A DNA stretch of 64,000 nt from Devosia equisanguinis (GCF_900631955.1 NZ_UZWD01000009.1:112523-176522); one strand, 5' to 3'; counted from the stretch's first letter, positions 17,681-27,316 are shown. The notes: a model not told the origin generated them from the sequence alone. Made by a program: numbers and translations.

Positions 17681-19240
17681 CTAAAAGCCGCCGCCGGTCT
17701 TGAAGCCGGAATGCTTGCGCGTACCGCTCGAGCCGGTGCGGGGACGCGAAAAGCCGCCACCACCACTGCTGCTGCCTGAACTGCCACCGCCCCAGCCACC
17801 GCCGAAACCGCCCCCCTTGGGCTTGTTCTTGCCACCCGAGGGGCCGCTGCCAAAGCTGCTGTCGGGCCATTGGAAGGTGCTGCCACCGCCCTGCGGCCAA
17901 GGGGAATTGTCGCGCTGTTGACGGGTGGGCTTGTAACCGGCACCCCATTCGCTGCCCTGGGCCCAGTTCTGGCTTTTGCGCCAATGGTCCCAGTAGGTGG
18001 CCGCGGTGATGCCGCCGCGCAGGAAGTCGTTGAGCAGGTCACCCACCAGCTTGTCCTCGCGGAAGCTCGAACGGGGATCGTCGAACCGCTGCTTCTTGAA
18101 TTCCCACTGAATGTCTTCGAGCTCACGCCGGCGCGCCGCCAGCGTCTTGAGGCGCTCGCGCTGTTCGCGGCTCTCTTCGTCTTCTTCGCGGATGCGGGCG
18201 CGCGCCTCATCGATCTGGGCGACAATAGTGTCGTCCTGGCCGGTGCGGGTGAGGCGTGCCTGGGCCAGAAGCGTCTGGATATCCTCGCGGCCAAGCGCTT
18301 CGGCCAAAGTACTGGCCGCATTTTCAAAGGCAGGATCGCGCCCCTCGGCCAGGTCCTGAAGGGTCTTGGCCGCTGTGTCGCGCTTGTCCTCGCATTCGAC
18401 GATCTGTGCGTCGATTTTTTCGATTTCGGCCTGGGCGGCAGCGAGCGCCGCGCGGATGGGCTTGCCGCCGGCCGCATCGACGGCCGCCAATTGCAGGGCC
18501 TCGAGTTCGGCTTCGGCCGCCTGGGCATTCGCCTCTTGCCGCTCGGCGTGCTCGCGCAGCCGCATCGGAATTTCATTGAGCATGGCGAAGTTCGGCCGCG
18601 CTTTCTGGAAACCGACCAGACTGGCCACCATGCCATCAAAATAGCGAATCAGATTGTTGGCGCGGTAATTGGAGGTGCCGTAGCCAGCTTCCCACAAATA
18701 CATGAACAGCGGATCGTCGCGATAAGGCCGCCCCTTCTCCTCGCGGTCGGTCTCGGCCTGTTCGGTCTTGCGCATCGACTGTTCGGCGACGCGATCGAGT
18801 TCCTCGGCCTCGCTACGCTTGGCCTGGAAAGCGGCGTCATCGGCCAATGCGGCAACCTGCCGGTCATTGAGAGCCTTCAGTTGACCCTGCAGATCCTCGA
18901 AGCGCTCATTGGCCGCCTTGCGCTGTTCGACCAGCGCAGCGCGCGCCACATCGACATCCTTGATCGTCTGCTCGGCGGTCTCCACGTCGCGCGCATGGCT
19001 CTTGAGCATGGCGCGCGCCTTGGTTTCGGCCGTCGAAATGCGGCCATCCAGCTCGCCCTGGATCGCAGGATCGAGTCGCAATTGCGCCAGCTGACGAAAG
19101 AGCTCGGCTTCGCTTTCCTTGATCTTGCCGATCTTCTCGGCCGTGCGCGCCAGGCGGCGGGAGATTTCGTCCTCCTCGCGCCGGATGTCGCGCATCGCCT
19201 CTTCCAGGCTCGCCAGGGCTTCGGGTCCACGGATGCTCAT
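17681..19240 (-). CDS. Coiled-coil protein with glycine-rich tail, unknown function
   Basis: I do not recognise a named family. The 519-residue protein is mostly charged helix (residues 1-430) with strong coiled-coil character, for example AMRDIRREEDEISRRLARTA and a second helix block after residue 330. The last 90 residues are a Gly/Ser-rich tail with repeated GGG and aromatic positions (GGGFGGGWGGG). A short aromatic segment near residues 400-430 (YWDHWRKSQNWAQ) separates the two. There is no signal peptide or membrane helix. It is the last gene of a three-gene operon, four bases after the DUF6384 gene. A structural or scaffold role is only a guess. Confidence 0.7.
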   Translation of the reverse strand: MSIRGPEALASLEEAMRDIRREEDEISRRLARTAEKIGKIKESEAELFRQLAQLRLDPAIQGELDGRISTAETKARAMLKSHARDVETAEQTIKDVDVARAALVEQRKAANERFEDLQGQLKALNDRQVAALADDAAFQAKRSEAEELDRVAEQSMRKTEQAETDREEKGRPYRDDPLFMYLWEAGYGTSNYRANNLIRYFDGMVASLVGFQKARPNFAMLNEIPMRLREHAERQEANAQAAEAELEALQLAAVDAAGGKPIRAALAAAQAEIEKIDAQIVECEDKRDTAAKTLQDLAEGRDPAFENAASTLAEALGREDIQTLLAQARLTRTGQDDTIVAQIDEARARIREEDEESREQRERLKTLAARRRELEDIQWEFKKQRFDDPRSSFREDKLVGDLLNDFLRGGITAATYWDHWRKSQNWAQGSEWGAGYKPTRQQRDNSPWPQGGGSTFQWPDSSFGSGPSGGKNKPKGGGFGGGWGGGSSGSSSGGGGFSRPRTGSSGTRKHSGFKTGGGF

Positions 19241-19244
19241 GTCC

Positions 19245-20183
19245 TCACCACCGCGTCATTGCGCCGCCAAGCACGGGCATGAGATATTCGACTTCCAGGA
19301 ACCCATCCGATTTCCGGCCCACTTCATTGGCCTGAATGATGCCGTCGTCGCGCTTGTCGGCAGCCACGGCGTTATAGACACTCTCGGGCACGCGCACGCC
19401 CCACATGGACACCGTCTCGGTTTCCCCGTTTTCCTCGTTGAGAATTGGTAGCGATAGCGTGTGGCCATCGGCATCTATGGCCTCGACCACGAGATAGTAG
19501 TTGGTGGCGTCGGTGTTGATTTCCGGGAAGGTCCAGAAGGCCGACTGCACGTCCGAGCGGTTGACGACGCGCAAGGTATAGTCCTGACGCAACTGGTCAC
19601 GCAGCCCGGTGAGACGCGCCACGATATCTTCGGCGCCGGTGCGGTTACCCTCGGCGGCATAGGCCTTGCCGCGCGCCATCAATGCATCGGCCTGCACCAC
19701 GGCCTGCTGCACCTTGGTTTCTTCATAGATGGTCTGGTAGAGCGCATCCATCTGCGCCGGCAGTCCCTGGCTCAGCTCGATGCGGGCCTGTTCGGCCTGC
19801 CCGTTCTGATAGGGCTGCCAAACGCCGAAATAGCCGATCCCCAGCACGACGAGTGCCAGGAACCCGGCGATAACCGGCTTGCCCCATGTCTTGCGGCCCA
19901 CATAGAGCCGCGCCAATGTCGTGCCCAGGCCTGGGGCTGGAGGCTCGTAGACGAAACGGCTCTCCGCCAGTGCCGACACACCTTCCTTCAGAATGTGGTC
20001 AGGCACATCGATGCCCTGCTGCTGATAGATTGCGCGCAGGCGCTCGATCAGTTGCGCCTCTCGGGAGGCGCCGCTGAGTTCGCGGGTTACCAGGTCCTGC
20101 CGGTGACGGAGCGTGTCGACCACGTCCATCGCCAGCATGACTTCATCCAGGGGGGCAGCCGTCTTGGCTGTGGCCTCACTCAT
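19245..20183 (-). CDS. DUF6384 family membrane protein
   Basis: The 312-residue protein has an N-terminal cytoplasmic helical domain (residues 12-80, DEVMLAMDVVDTLRHRQDLV), a single transmembrane helix (about 103-124, PVIAGFLALVVLGIGYFGVW), a short helical stalk and a C-terminal extracytoplasmic domain of mixed beta character. This matches what is called DUF6384, with no known function. Its position between a TelA-like helical protein and a glycine-tailed coiled-coil protein suggests it anchors a complex in the inner membrane. Gaps are 30 bases upstream and four bases downstream. Confidence 0.7.
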   Translation of the reverse strand: MSEATAKTAAPLDEVMLAMDVVDTLRHRQDLVTRELSGASREAQLIERLRAIYQQQGIDVPDHILKEGVSALAESRFVYEPPAPGLGTTLARLYVGRKTWGKPVIAGFLALVVLGIGYFGVWQPYQNGQAEQARIELSQGLPAQMDALYQTIYEETKVQQAVVQADALMARGKAYAAEGNRTGAEDIVARLTGLRDQLRQDYTLRVVNRSDVQSAFWTFPEINTDATNYYLVVEAIDADGHTLSLPILNEENGETETVSMWGVRVPESVYNAVAADKRDDGIIQANEVGRKSDGFLEVEYLMPVLGGAMTRW

Positions 20184-20213
20184 GCGATGCCGTAACCTGT
20201 CCTAACCTTGGCC

Positions 20214-21440
20214 TCAGTTCCGTGTTTCCAGAAGCAGTGCATTGCCTTCGGCGGCCAGAGTGGCCAGCCGGCGCTTGCCATCTTCCACGGCGTCTCGGAT
20301 TTCAGCGGAGTTCTTGGTGGAGGCGACGCGCATCTCGTTGATGATGGTGCGGCTCTTCTCCTGGAAGTTGACCACCGAGTCGACGAGCTTCTTGACCGCA
20401 TCGGCGCGAACCGTCGGACCATAACCGGCCTTGATGGCTTCTTCCTGCACCTTGTCGCCGATTTCGCTGAGCGTCTCGAGCGACTTGGACATGCCTTCCT
20501 TCATCGCGTTCAGCGTTTCAGTCGATTCATGCAGACCGAACATGCCGGTGAACGAGGCGGAAAGAGCAGTCAGCACCGTTTCGTTGGTCGAGAAGAACGA
20601 GATCGACTGCTGATAGACACGCTCCTTGGCGTTGGTCGTCTGCATCAGACGTGCCATCACCACTTCCGACGTATTGTAGGAAATGGTCAGATTGTCCGAG
20701 AGGTCCTTGGCGATCTGGTAGCGCTTTTCCTCGTTCTGCATTTCACGCAGACGCTCGTCGCGCGCCATTTCGAGACGGGCTTTGTCGGCCGGCACGTCGC
20801 CGGCATAGGCCGCCAGTTCATCGGCGGATTTCTGCAGGACGTTCTTCTTCTCGCCCAACCGCTGCTCGGCGGTGTGAAGCACTTCGAGTGCCATCACTTC
20901 GGCCTGCTTGAGCGCACCGCGGAAGTCGCGATAGGCCTCGAGAATGATCTGCTCGCGGTCGATCTGGTCCTTGGTGTCCTTGGTGACGTCGAGATAGGTG
21001 TCACGGATCTTGTTGAAACGCGTGGCGATATCGCCGCGGCTCACCTTCATCCAGACGTTCTGGACGCGCTCGACCAGGTCGATCTTGTTGTTCTGCAACT
21101 GGTCGACCATCATCTTGGCGTCGTCGCGAATGCTGTCGAAGCCCTTGGTGATGTCTTCGTAGCGCTCGCCGATCTTCATGGCGGCGACCTGCTCGCGGAC
21201 CACCTCGTTGAAAGCGCTCGCCTGGCTGAGCGTGCGGCCAATCAGGATGACGCGGGTTTCGTCCAGCTCGGTGATCTGGCTGAGGAGACCGGTGATGGGC
21301 TGTTCGCCCTGCTGTTCGGGCCAGATGCCCAGGTCGCGGATGGCGTTGACGGCCTTGTCGAGATACTGCAGCGGCTTTTCGGCAATGGCCGGCATGGCCG
21401 TTGCGGTGGCAGGTGTCGCGGTATTCACTTGGTCGGTCAT
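20214..21440 (-). CDS. TelA-like all-helical protein, unknown function
   Basis: The 408-residue protein is almost wholly alpha-helical, with a short Ala/Thr-rich start. Long amphipathic helices resemble the toxic-anion-resistance (TelA/KlaA) fold in general look, for example GDIATRFNKIRDTYLDVTKD and ISYNTSEVVMARLMQTTNAK. I cannot confirm that family. No signal peptide or membrane helix is seen. It is the first gene of the three-gene operon and is transcribed from the 226-base gap shared with the CoxG-like gene. TelA-type proteins are often encoded with membrane and tellurite-type partners, none of which is present here. Confidence 0.6.
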   Translation of the reverse strand: MTDQVNTATPATATAMPAIAEKPLQYLDKAVNAIRDLGIWPEQQGEQPITGLLSQITELDETRVILIGRTLSQASAFNEVVREQVAAMKIGERYEDITKGFDSIRDDAKMMVDQLQNNKIDLVERVQNVWMKVSRGDIATRFNKIRDTYLDVTKDTKDQIDREQIILEAYRDFRGALKQAEVMALEVLHTAEQRLGEKKNVLQKSADELAAYAGDVPADKARLEMARDERLREMQNEEKRYQIAKDLSDNLTISYNTSEVVMARLMQTTNAKERVYQQSISFFSTNETVLTALSASFTGMFGLHESTETLNAMKEGMSKSLETLSEIGDKVQEEAIKAGYGPTVRADAVKKLVDSVVNFQEKSRTIINEMRVASTKNSAEIRDAVEDGKRRLATLAAEGNALLLETRN

Positions 21441-21666
21441 CTTGGCTCCCCGATCATAGGCCTTATGGGCGCAGGACGCCCTCGCGCCCTAGATTGCGTG
21501 CGCGGGCCCCGCTGACAATTGCAACATGCAGACCCGGCCACTATTTACTTCATATTGGTGCGAAAAAGCCTCACGTAAAGAGCGGACGGATCGGAATGAA
21601 ATTGTCGCTACGCCACTGGAATGCGGTTGCGAATTCTCTGTGCCCACACCACGGAAACAATCGCTG

Positions 21667-22146
21667 ATGGAGTTCGGTGGACGCTACATCATCGCCGCCT
21701 CGCGACAGCAAGTCTGGCTCGCCCTCAACGACCCCAATGTGCTCAAGGCCACCATCCCCGGATGCAGCATGATCGCCTGGTCGGGCGAGCGCACACTTGA
21801 TCTCGAAATCAAGGTCAATCTCGGCGTCATGCATCCCACCTTCAAGGGGGAATTGGAGCTCTCCAACATCGATGCAGCGCGCAGCTATACGCTCGCCGGG
21901 CGCGGCAAGGGTGGACTGCTGGGGCTTGCCGAAGGATCGGCCGATATCAGCCTCGCCGATGAGGGTGAGAACACGCTGCTCGAGTTCGTTGCCAATGGCG
22001 GTGGCTCCGGTCAGCTGATGAAGCTGGGCAGGGCCGTTATCGGCAATTCGGCGCAGAAGATCATCGATGGCTTTTTCGAGCGGTTCGGTGATGCCATCGG
22101 CGCTGTGGTGACCCCGCTGGACCCTGGTGTCGAGCCTGTGGGCTGA
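21667..22146 (+). CDS. CoxG family (SRPBCC superfamily) protein
   Basis: This 159-residue protein matches CoxG: the start MEFGGRYIIAASRQQVWLAL, the cysteine-containing IPGCSMIAW, and a later glycine-rich strand. CoxG is encoded with carbon-monoxide dehydrogenase in some bacteria and may bind a lipid or the membrane; no coxMSL genes are near, so a carbon-monoxide role is not supported. The ATG at 21667 is chosen because the homology starts there; an open frame extends 141 bases upstream without conservation. Confidence 0.8.
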   Translation: MEFGGRYIIAASRQQVWLALNDPNVLKATIPGCSMIAWSGERTLDLEIKVNLGVMHPTFKGELELSNIDAARSYTLAGRGKGGLLGLAEGSADISLADEGENTLLEFVANGGGSGQLMKLGRAVIGNSAQKIIDGFFERFGDAIGAVVTPLDPGVEPVG

Positions 22147-22585
22147 GGCTGAATTTAGCCTTTGTTTACCATGGCTTGCATGGTCTCGGCATGGCCACAA
22201 TCTGGCCGCGGGCCATGCGGTAGAGACAGGGCGTGTTCCGTCCAATTTGTTTCAAATGCCATCATGACCACCCGTACTCGCGACAGCCTCGCCCTTTATG
22301 TCATCGCCGCCCTGGCTGTGATGGTTACGCTCTATGCCGATGCTGATCTCGGCGAATTGTTCTTTGCGCTTCTGGCGCGCTGGTAAATCCTTCATTGCGC
22401 AAGACTTGGGCAAAGGCATGCCTTAGTTGCATGCGGGGCGTTCGAATTTTGACCATTCGGAAAAATTTCCTGCTTTCCCTCTTGCGGGCGCGATCATTGC
22501 ACGATTTTATCCTCTGTTAGCGCAGCGAGCTTGTCGGCCGGAACGTGGTCCAGGCGCTCGGTGCGAGACAGGGAGACTGACAACA
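22147..22585. other. Long gap upstream of the nucleoside uptake locus
   Basis: This 439-base stretch leads into the nucleoside operon. It holds one possible 40-residue ORF (22264-22386). Closer to the operon, TTGACC (about 22450) and GGAAAAATTTCC, an imperfect palindrome, could be promoter or operator parts. I find no recognisable riboswitch or terminator. A regulator of the deo type would be expected to bind here, but none is encoded in the window. Confidence 0.4.
22264..22386 (+). CDS. Possible 40-residue membrane peptide
   Basis: The frame encodes a short peptide with one hydrophobic helix (LALYVIAALAVMVTLYA) and an acidic, then aromatic, end. Codon use looks ordinary for this genome, with GC-rich third positions. 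There is no clear ribosome binding site before the ATG. It may be a real small membrane protein or a chance frame in the leader of the nucleoside locus. Confidence 0.35.
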   Translation: MTTRTRDSLALYVIAALAVMVTLYADADLGELFFALLARW

Positions 22586-23590
22586 ATGAAAATCTCGACC
22601 TTCACCAAGGCCATTGCCGGCGGCGTTGCTCTCAGCGCGGTGTTGACCGGTGCGGCTCTGGCCGATCCGGCGGTCATCTATGACCTGGGCGGCAAGTTCG
22701 ACAAGTCGTTCAACGAGGCGGCCTTTAATGGTGCCGAGGCCTGGAAGGCCGCGACCGGCGGCAATTTCATGGATCTCGAGCTGCAGAACGATGCCCAGCG
22801 CGAGCAGGCCCTGCGCCGCTTCGCCGGTCAGGGTGCGAACCCGATCGTGATGGCCGGTTTCATGTGGACCGCCGCCCTCGATAACGTTGCCAAGGAATTC
22901 CCCGATACCAATTTCGTCGTGATCGACACCGTCGTCGACCAGCCGAACGTGCAGTCGATCCTGTTCGACGAGCATACCGGCTCCTATCTGGTCGGCGTTC
23001 TCGCTGCTGAAAAGTCCGCGACCGGCACCGTCGGCTTCGTTGGTGGCATGGACGTGCCGCTGATCCACAAGTTCTATTGCGGCTACGCTCAGGGCGCCAA
23101 GGCCGTCAATCCCGACATCAAGCTGATCGAAAGCTATACCGGCACCACGCCTGCCGCCTGGAATGACCCGGTCACCGCCGGTGAACTCGCAAAGGCCGCC
23201 ATGGATCAGGGGGCTGACGTGGTCTTTGCCGCTGCCGGTGGTTCGGGCCTCGGCGTGCTGCAGGCGATGGCCGATGCCGGCAAGTACTCGATCGGCGTCG
23301 ATAGCAACCAGAACTACCTGCATCCGGGTTCGGTGCTGACCTCGATGCTCAAGCGCGTCGACGTCGCCGTTCAGAACGCCATGACCGAAGCTGCCGACGA
23401 CGCCACCTTCAAGCCGGGTCTCACCGTGCTGGGTCTGGCCCAGGACGGCGTTGGCTATGCGCTTGACGACAACAACAAGGACCTGATCACCGCCGAAATG
23501 CAGGCCTCTGCAGACGACTACAAGGCCAAGATCATCGCCGGCGAGATCTCGGTCCACGACTATACCACCGACTCGAACTGCCCGCTCTAA
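22586..23590 (+). CDS. BMP family ABC transporter substrate-binding protein (nucleoside)
   Basis: The 334-residue protein has a cleavable signal peptide ending at ALA just before DPAVIYDLGG, and the BMP/PnrA signatures GGKFDKSFNEAAFNGAEAW, VVIDTVVD and a C-terminal ALDDNNKDLIT. Its family binds purine and pyrimidine nucleosides in the periplasm, or as lipoproteins in Gram-positives, and hands them to the ABC permease. No lipobox cysteine is seen, so it should be a free periplasmic protein. GGGAG precedes the ATG at 22586. The ATPase gene follows after 12 bases, which fits a single transcript. Confidence 0.9.
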   Translation: MKISTFTKAIAGGVALSAVLTGAALADPAVIYDLGGKFDKSFNEAAFNGAEAWKAATGGNFMDLELQNDAQREQALRRFAGQGANPIVMAGFMWTAALDNVAKEFPDTNFVVIDTVVDQPNVQSILFDEHTGSYLVGVLAAEKSATGTVGFVGGMDVPLIHKFYCGYAQGAKAVNPDIKLIESYTGTTPAAWNDPVTAGELAKAAMDQGADVVFAAAGGSGLGVLQAMADAGKYSIGVDSNQNYLHPGSVLTSMLKRVDVAVQNAMTEAADDATFKPGLTVLGLAQDGVGYALDDNNKDLITAEMQASADDYKAKIIAGEISVHDYTTDSNCPL

Positions 23591-23602
23591 AGCACTCAGC
23601 CC

Positions 23603-25198
23603 ATGAGCGGCAGCGATAACAGCAATCTGCAGCGGCCGGAAACGGCCGCTGTATCCGCACCGGCAAACGGCTGGGCCATCGAGCTTGAGAAGATCAACAA
23701 GCGCTTTGGTGCCGTACATGCCAACAAGGACATCGATCTCAAGGTCGCGCGTGGCACCATCCACGGCATCGTGGGGGAAAACGGCGCCGGCAAGTCGACG
23801 CTGATGTCCATTCTCTATGGATTTTATACCGCCGACAGCGGCACTATCCGCGTCAATGGGCGCGAGGCCAATATCACCGACAGCCGCCAGGCTTTGGCGC
23901 TGGGTATCGGCATGGTGCACCAGCACTTCATGCTGGTCGACAATTTTTCCGTCCTCGAAAACGTCGTGCTCGGCGCCGAGGATTCCGGCTTCATCAAGCC
24001 CAGTCTCGATCGCGCTCGCCGGGAACTCGACCGGCTCGAGCACGAATATCAGTTGGAAGTGGACCCGGACGCCACCATCGAGGATATCTCTGTGGGCCAG
24101 CAGCAGCGCGTCGAAATCCTAAAGGCGCTATATCGCGGCGCCGAAACCCTGATTCTGGACGAACCCACCGGCGTCTTGACGCCCAAGGAAGCGGACGACC
24201 TGTTTCGCGTGCTCGAGACGTTGCGCGAACAAGGCAAGACCGTCATCCTCATCACGCACAAGCTACGCGAGATCATGGCCATTACCGACAGCGTGTCGGT
24301 GATGCGTCAGGGCGAAATGGTGGCGACGGTCAAGACCGCTGAAACCAATCCCGAACAGCTCGCCGAATTGATGGTGGGCCGCCGGGTGCTGTTGCGCGTC
24401 GAAAAGGGCGAGGCCAAGCCGGGCAAGACCATGCTCGAGGTCAAGAACCTCACCGTCGCCGACGACATGGGCGTGGTGCGCGTCAAGGATGTGAGCTTCT
24501 CAGTCCGTGCCGGCGAAATCGTCGGCATCGCCGGCGTGTCCGGCAACGGCCAGTCCGAACTGCTCGAGGCCATTACCGGCATGCGCGACCAGAAGTCGGG
24601 CGTGGTGCTGCTCAACGGCGCTGAAATGCAGTTGAAAGGTGATGACGGCGCCGCGCGGGCTCGTGCTGCAGGCCTGGCGCATGTGCCCGAGGATCGCCAG
24701 CGCATGGGGCTCGTCACCCAATTCGCCGAATGGGAAAACTCCATTCTCGGCTATCAGGACCAGCCCGAATATGGTGCCGGCATGTTCCTCGATATTGCCG
24801 CGGTGAAGCAGGAAGCGGCCGAGCGGATCAAGACCTTCGACGTGCGTCCCGCCAATATCAATCTCAAATCCTCGCTGTTCTCCGGCGGCAACCAGCAGAA
24901 GATCGTCTTGGCCCGCGAAATGGAGCGCAATCCCGACGTGCTCGTCGTCGGCCAGCCGACACGCGGCGTCGATATCGGCGCTATCGAGTTCATCCATAAT
25001 CAGATCATCAAGATGCGCGATGCGGGCAAGGCCATTCTTCTCGTTTCCGTCGAGCTGGACGAAGTCCGCTCGCTCTCGGACCGCATCCTCGTCATGTTCG
25101 ACGGCGTCATCGTCGGCGAGGCCGATCCGGCCACCGCCACAGAAGGCGAGCTCGGACTGATGATGGCCGGTATCGGCAACAAGGAGGCGGCAGAATGA
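23603..25198 (+). CDS. Nucleoside ABC transporter ATP-binding protein (NupA-like)
   Basis: The 531-residue protein has two ABC domains in one chain. The first has Walker A GENGAGKST (residues 58-66), the signature SVGQQQRVEIL and Walker B LILDEPTGVL. The second has a degenerate Walker A (GVSGNGQSELLEA) and signature FSGGNQQKIVLARE. This is the standard form for sugar and nucleoside (NupA/RbsA-type) importers. It powers uptake of nucleosides by the adjacent permeases. Its TGA overlaps the ATG of the first permease by four bases, and AAGGAGG lies just upstream of that start. Confidence 0.9.
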   Translation: MSGSDNSNLQRPETAAVSAPANGWAIELEKINKRFGAVHANKDIDLKVARGTIHGIVGENGAGKSTLMSILYGFYTADSGTIRVNGREANITDSRQALALGIGMVHQHFMLVDNFSVLENVVLGAEDSGFIKPSLDRARRELDRLEHEYQLEVDPDATIEDISVGQQQRVEILKALYRGAETLILDEPTGVLTPKEADDLFRVLETLREQGKTVILITHKLREIMAITDSVSVMRQGEMVATVKTAETNPEQLAELMVGRRVLLRVEKGEAKPGKTMLEVKNLTVADDMGVVRVKDVSFSVRAGEIVGIAGVSGNGQSELLEAITGMRDQKSGVVLLNGAEMQLKGDDGAARARAAGLAHVPEDRQRMGLVTQFAEWENSILGYQDQPEYGAGMFLDIAAVKQEAAERIKTFDVRPANINLKSSLFSGGNQQKIVLAREMERNPDVLVVGQPTRGVDIGAIEFIHNQIIKMRDAGKAILLVSVELDEVRSLSDRILVMFDGVIVGEADPATATEGELGLMMAGIGNKEAAE

Positions 25199-26325
25199 GC
25201 GCGCTGAAACCGCTGCCGCGCTGGGCCGATGTGGTCCTGCTGCCGCTGCTCAATCTGGCGTTGGCCTTCCTGGTGTCCGGCCTTGTCGTGCTGATGATCG
25301 GCCAGAATCCGCTGGTGGCCATGGAAGCCATTGTCGTCGGTGCCTTCGGCAGCGGCTTCAACATCGGTTATACGCTTTATTACGCCACCAATTTCGTTTT
25401 TACCGGTCTGGCGGTGGCGCTTGCAGCCCATGCCGGGCTGTTCAATATCGGTGGCAATGGCCAAGCCTATATCGCCGGCCTCGGGGTCGCCACGGTTGCC
25501 CTGGCACTCGATCAGACCCATTGGCTGATCGTCGCGCCGCTGGCCTTCCTCGCCGCAGCCTTCATGGGCGGCCTCTGGGCCTTCATCCCCGGCTGGTTGC
25601 AGGCCAAGCGCGGCAGCCATGTGGTCATCACCACCATCATGTTCAATTTCATCGCCTCGGCGGTGATGGTCTACATGCTCAATCGCGTGTTCAAGCCGGC
25701 CAATGTGATGGGCCCGGAATCGCGCACTTTTGCCGAAGGCGGACGCCTGCCCAAGCTGGGCGAGTTCATTCCTGCTTTCCAGCATACCCCGGTCAATCTT
25801 TCGATCGTGGTGGCGCTGGTGGCGCTGGTGGCGGTCTATATCCTCATCTGGCACACCAAGTTCGGCTATGCGCTGCGCACGCTGGGGTACAATCCCACGG
25901 CCTCGCGCTATGCCGGCATGTCCAATAGCCGCATCATCATGATCGTCATGACCCTTTCCGGCGCGCTGGCCGGCATGGTGGCGTTCAACGAAGTGATGGG
26001 GGTGCAGAACCGTTTGGTGCTCGACTTCGTCGCCGATGCCGGTTTCGTTGGTATCGCCGTGGCCCTGATGGGCCGCAATCACCCCATTGGCATTGCACTG
26101 GCGGCCCTGCTGTTCGGCGCGCTCTATCAGGGCGGTAACGAGCTGCAATATGTGGTGCCGGGGCTGACTCGCGAAATGGTGGTGGTCATCCAGGCTCTGG
26201 TGATCCTGTTTACAGGCGCCATGGAGGGGTTGTTCCGCCCCGGCCTGCAACGCACCCTGATGCTGTTTTCGCCCGAGCAAAAGGCTGAAGCCGTTGCCCG
26301 CGAAACCGTGAAGTCGGAGAGCTGA
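25195..26325 (+). CDS. Nucleoside ABC transporter permease 1 (NupB-like)
   Basis: This 376-residue permease has about nine hydrophobic helices and the family segments GLFNIGGNGQAYIAGLG and AGFVGIAVALMGRNHPIGIAL, both characteristic of BPD_transp_2 permeases in nucleoside (BmpD/NupB) importers. It forms the membrane channel with the second permease, encoded three bases downstream. It is coupled to the ATPase gene by ATGA overlap. The start ATG at 25195 is well supported by AAGGAGG. Confidence 0.9.
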   Translation: MSALKPLPRWADVVLLPLLNLALAFLVSGLVVLMIGQNPLVAMEAIVVGAFGSGFNIGYTLYYATNFVFTGLAVALAAHAGLFNIGGNGQAYIAGLGVATVALALDQTHWLIVAPLAFLAAAFMGGLWAFIPGWLQAKRGSHVVITTIMFNFIASAVMVYMLNRVFKPANVMGPESRTFAEGGRLPKLGEFIPAFQHTPVNLSIVVALVALVAVYILIWHTKFGYALRTLGYNPTASRYAGMSNSRIIMIVMTLSGALAGMVAFNEVMGVQNRLVLDFVADAGFVGIAVALMGRNHPIGIALAALLFGALYQGGNELQYVVPGLTREMVVVIQALVILFTGAMEGLFRPGLQRTLMLFSPEQKAEAVARETVKSES

Positions 26326-26328
26326 GCC

Positions 26329-27294
26329 ATGGACATGCAGATGCTCCTCTCTTTGCTCGATGCCACCATTCGTCTGTCGACGCCGCTGCTGCTGGCATGT
26401 CTCGCCGGCATGTATTCGGAACGCTCCGGCGTGTTCGATATCGGCCTGGAGGGCAAGATGCTGGCGGCGGCTTTCGCTGCGGGCGCCATTGCCGCTGTCA
26501 CCGGTTCGGCCTGGCTCGGCCTGCTCGCTGCGCTCGCGGTTTCGATCATGACGGCCCTGCTGCAGGGCGCTGCCGCCATCTCACTCAAGGGCAACCAACT
26601 GATCGCCGGCGTCGCCATCAATATGCTGGCGGCGGGGCTCACCACCTTCCTCGGCCAGCAATGGTTCCGCCAGGGCGGCCGTACGCCGCAATTGTCCGGT
26701 GATGGCCGTTTCGGCACCATCAACCTGCCTTTCGCGCAGGAAGCCGCGGGCGTGCCCATTATCGGCCCCATCTATTCCGAGCTGATCTCCGGGCACTATA
26801 TCCTGGTCTATGTGGCCTTCCTCGCCGTGCCGATCACCGCCTATGTCCTCTATCGCACGCGGTTCGGGCTGCGCCTGCGCGCCGTGGGTGAAAACCCCAA
26901 GGCCGTCGACACAGCCGGCATTTCGGTGGTGAAGCTGCGCTATCAGGCTGTGCTGATCACCGGCCTGCTCTGCGGCTTTGCTGGGGCCTATTTCTCCATC
27001 GCCCAGGGTTCTGGCTTCGGCAACAACATGACCGCCGGCAAGGGTTTCATCGCCCTGGCAGCGCTGATTTTTGCTAAGTGGAAGCCGGTTCCGGCCATGT
27101 TCACCTGCCTGCTGTTCGGCTTTCTCGATGCGCTGCAGATCCGTCTCCAGGGTGCATCTTTTGGTGGCATAGAAATTCCGGTGCAGGCCATCCAGGCGCT
27201 GCCCTATGTGCTGACCGTGGTGCTGCTCGCCGGCTTCATCGGCAAGGCCGTCGGGCCCAAGGCCGGCGGCGTGCCCTATACCAAGGAGCGGTGA
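26329..27294 (+). CDS. Nucleoside ABC transporter permease 2 (NupC-like)
   Basis: The 321-residue protein has eight or nine membrane helices. It carries the paralogous segments RSGVFDIGLEGKMLAAAF and GKGFIALAALIFAKWKPVPA found in the shorter partner permease of nucleoside ABC importers. It pairs with the larger upstream permease in the inner membrane. The cytidine deaminase gene follows after 22 bases, which joins uptake and first-step metabolism in one transcript. The ATG at 26329 starts three bases after the preceding stop. Confidence 0.9.
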   Translation: MDMQMLLSLLDATIRLSTPLLLACLAGMYSERSGVFDIGLEGKMLAAAFAAGAIAAVTGSAWLGLLAALAVSIMTALLQGAAAISLKGNQLIAGVAINMLAAGLTTFLGQQWFRQGGRTPQLSGDGRFGTINLPFAQEAAGVPIIGPIYSELISGHYILVYVAFLAVPITAYVLYRTRFGLRLRAVGENPKAVDTAGISVVKLRYQAVLITGLLCGFAGAYFSIAQGSGFGNNMTAGKGFIALAALIFAKWKPVPAMFTCLLFGFLDALQIRLQGASFGGIEIPVQAIQALPYVLTVVLLAGFIGKAVGPKAGGVPYTKER

Positions 27295-27316
27295 CGGCAA
27301 CGTCGCCGCCAGAGCA

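Noticed and set aside
22517..24043. 508-codon minus-strand frame across the binding protein and ATPase genes
   Set aside because: Antisense shadow of well-supported transporter genes.
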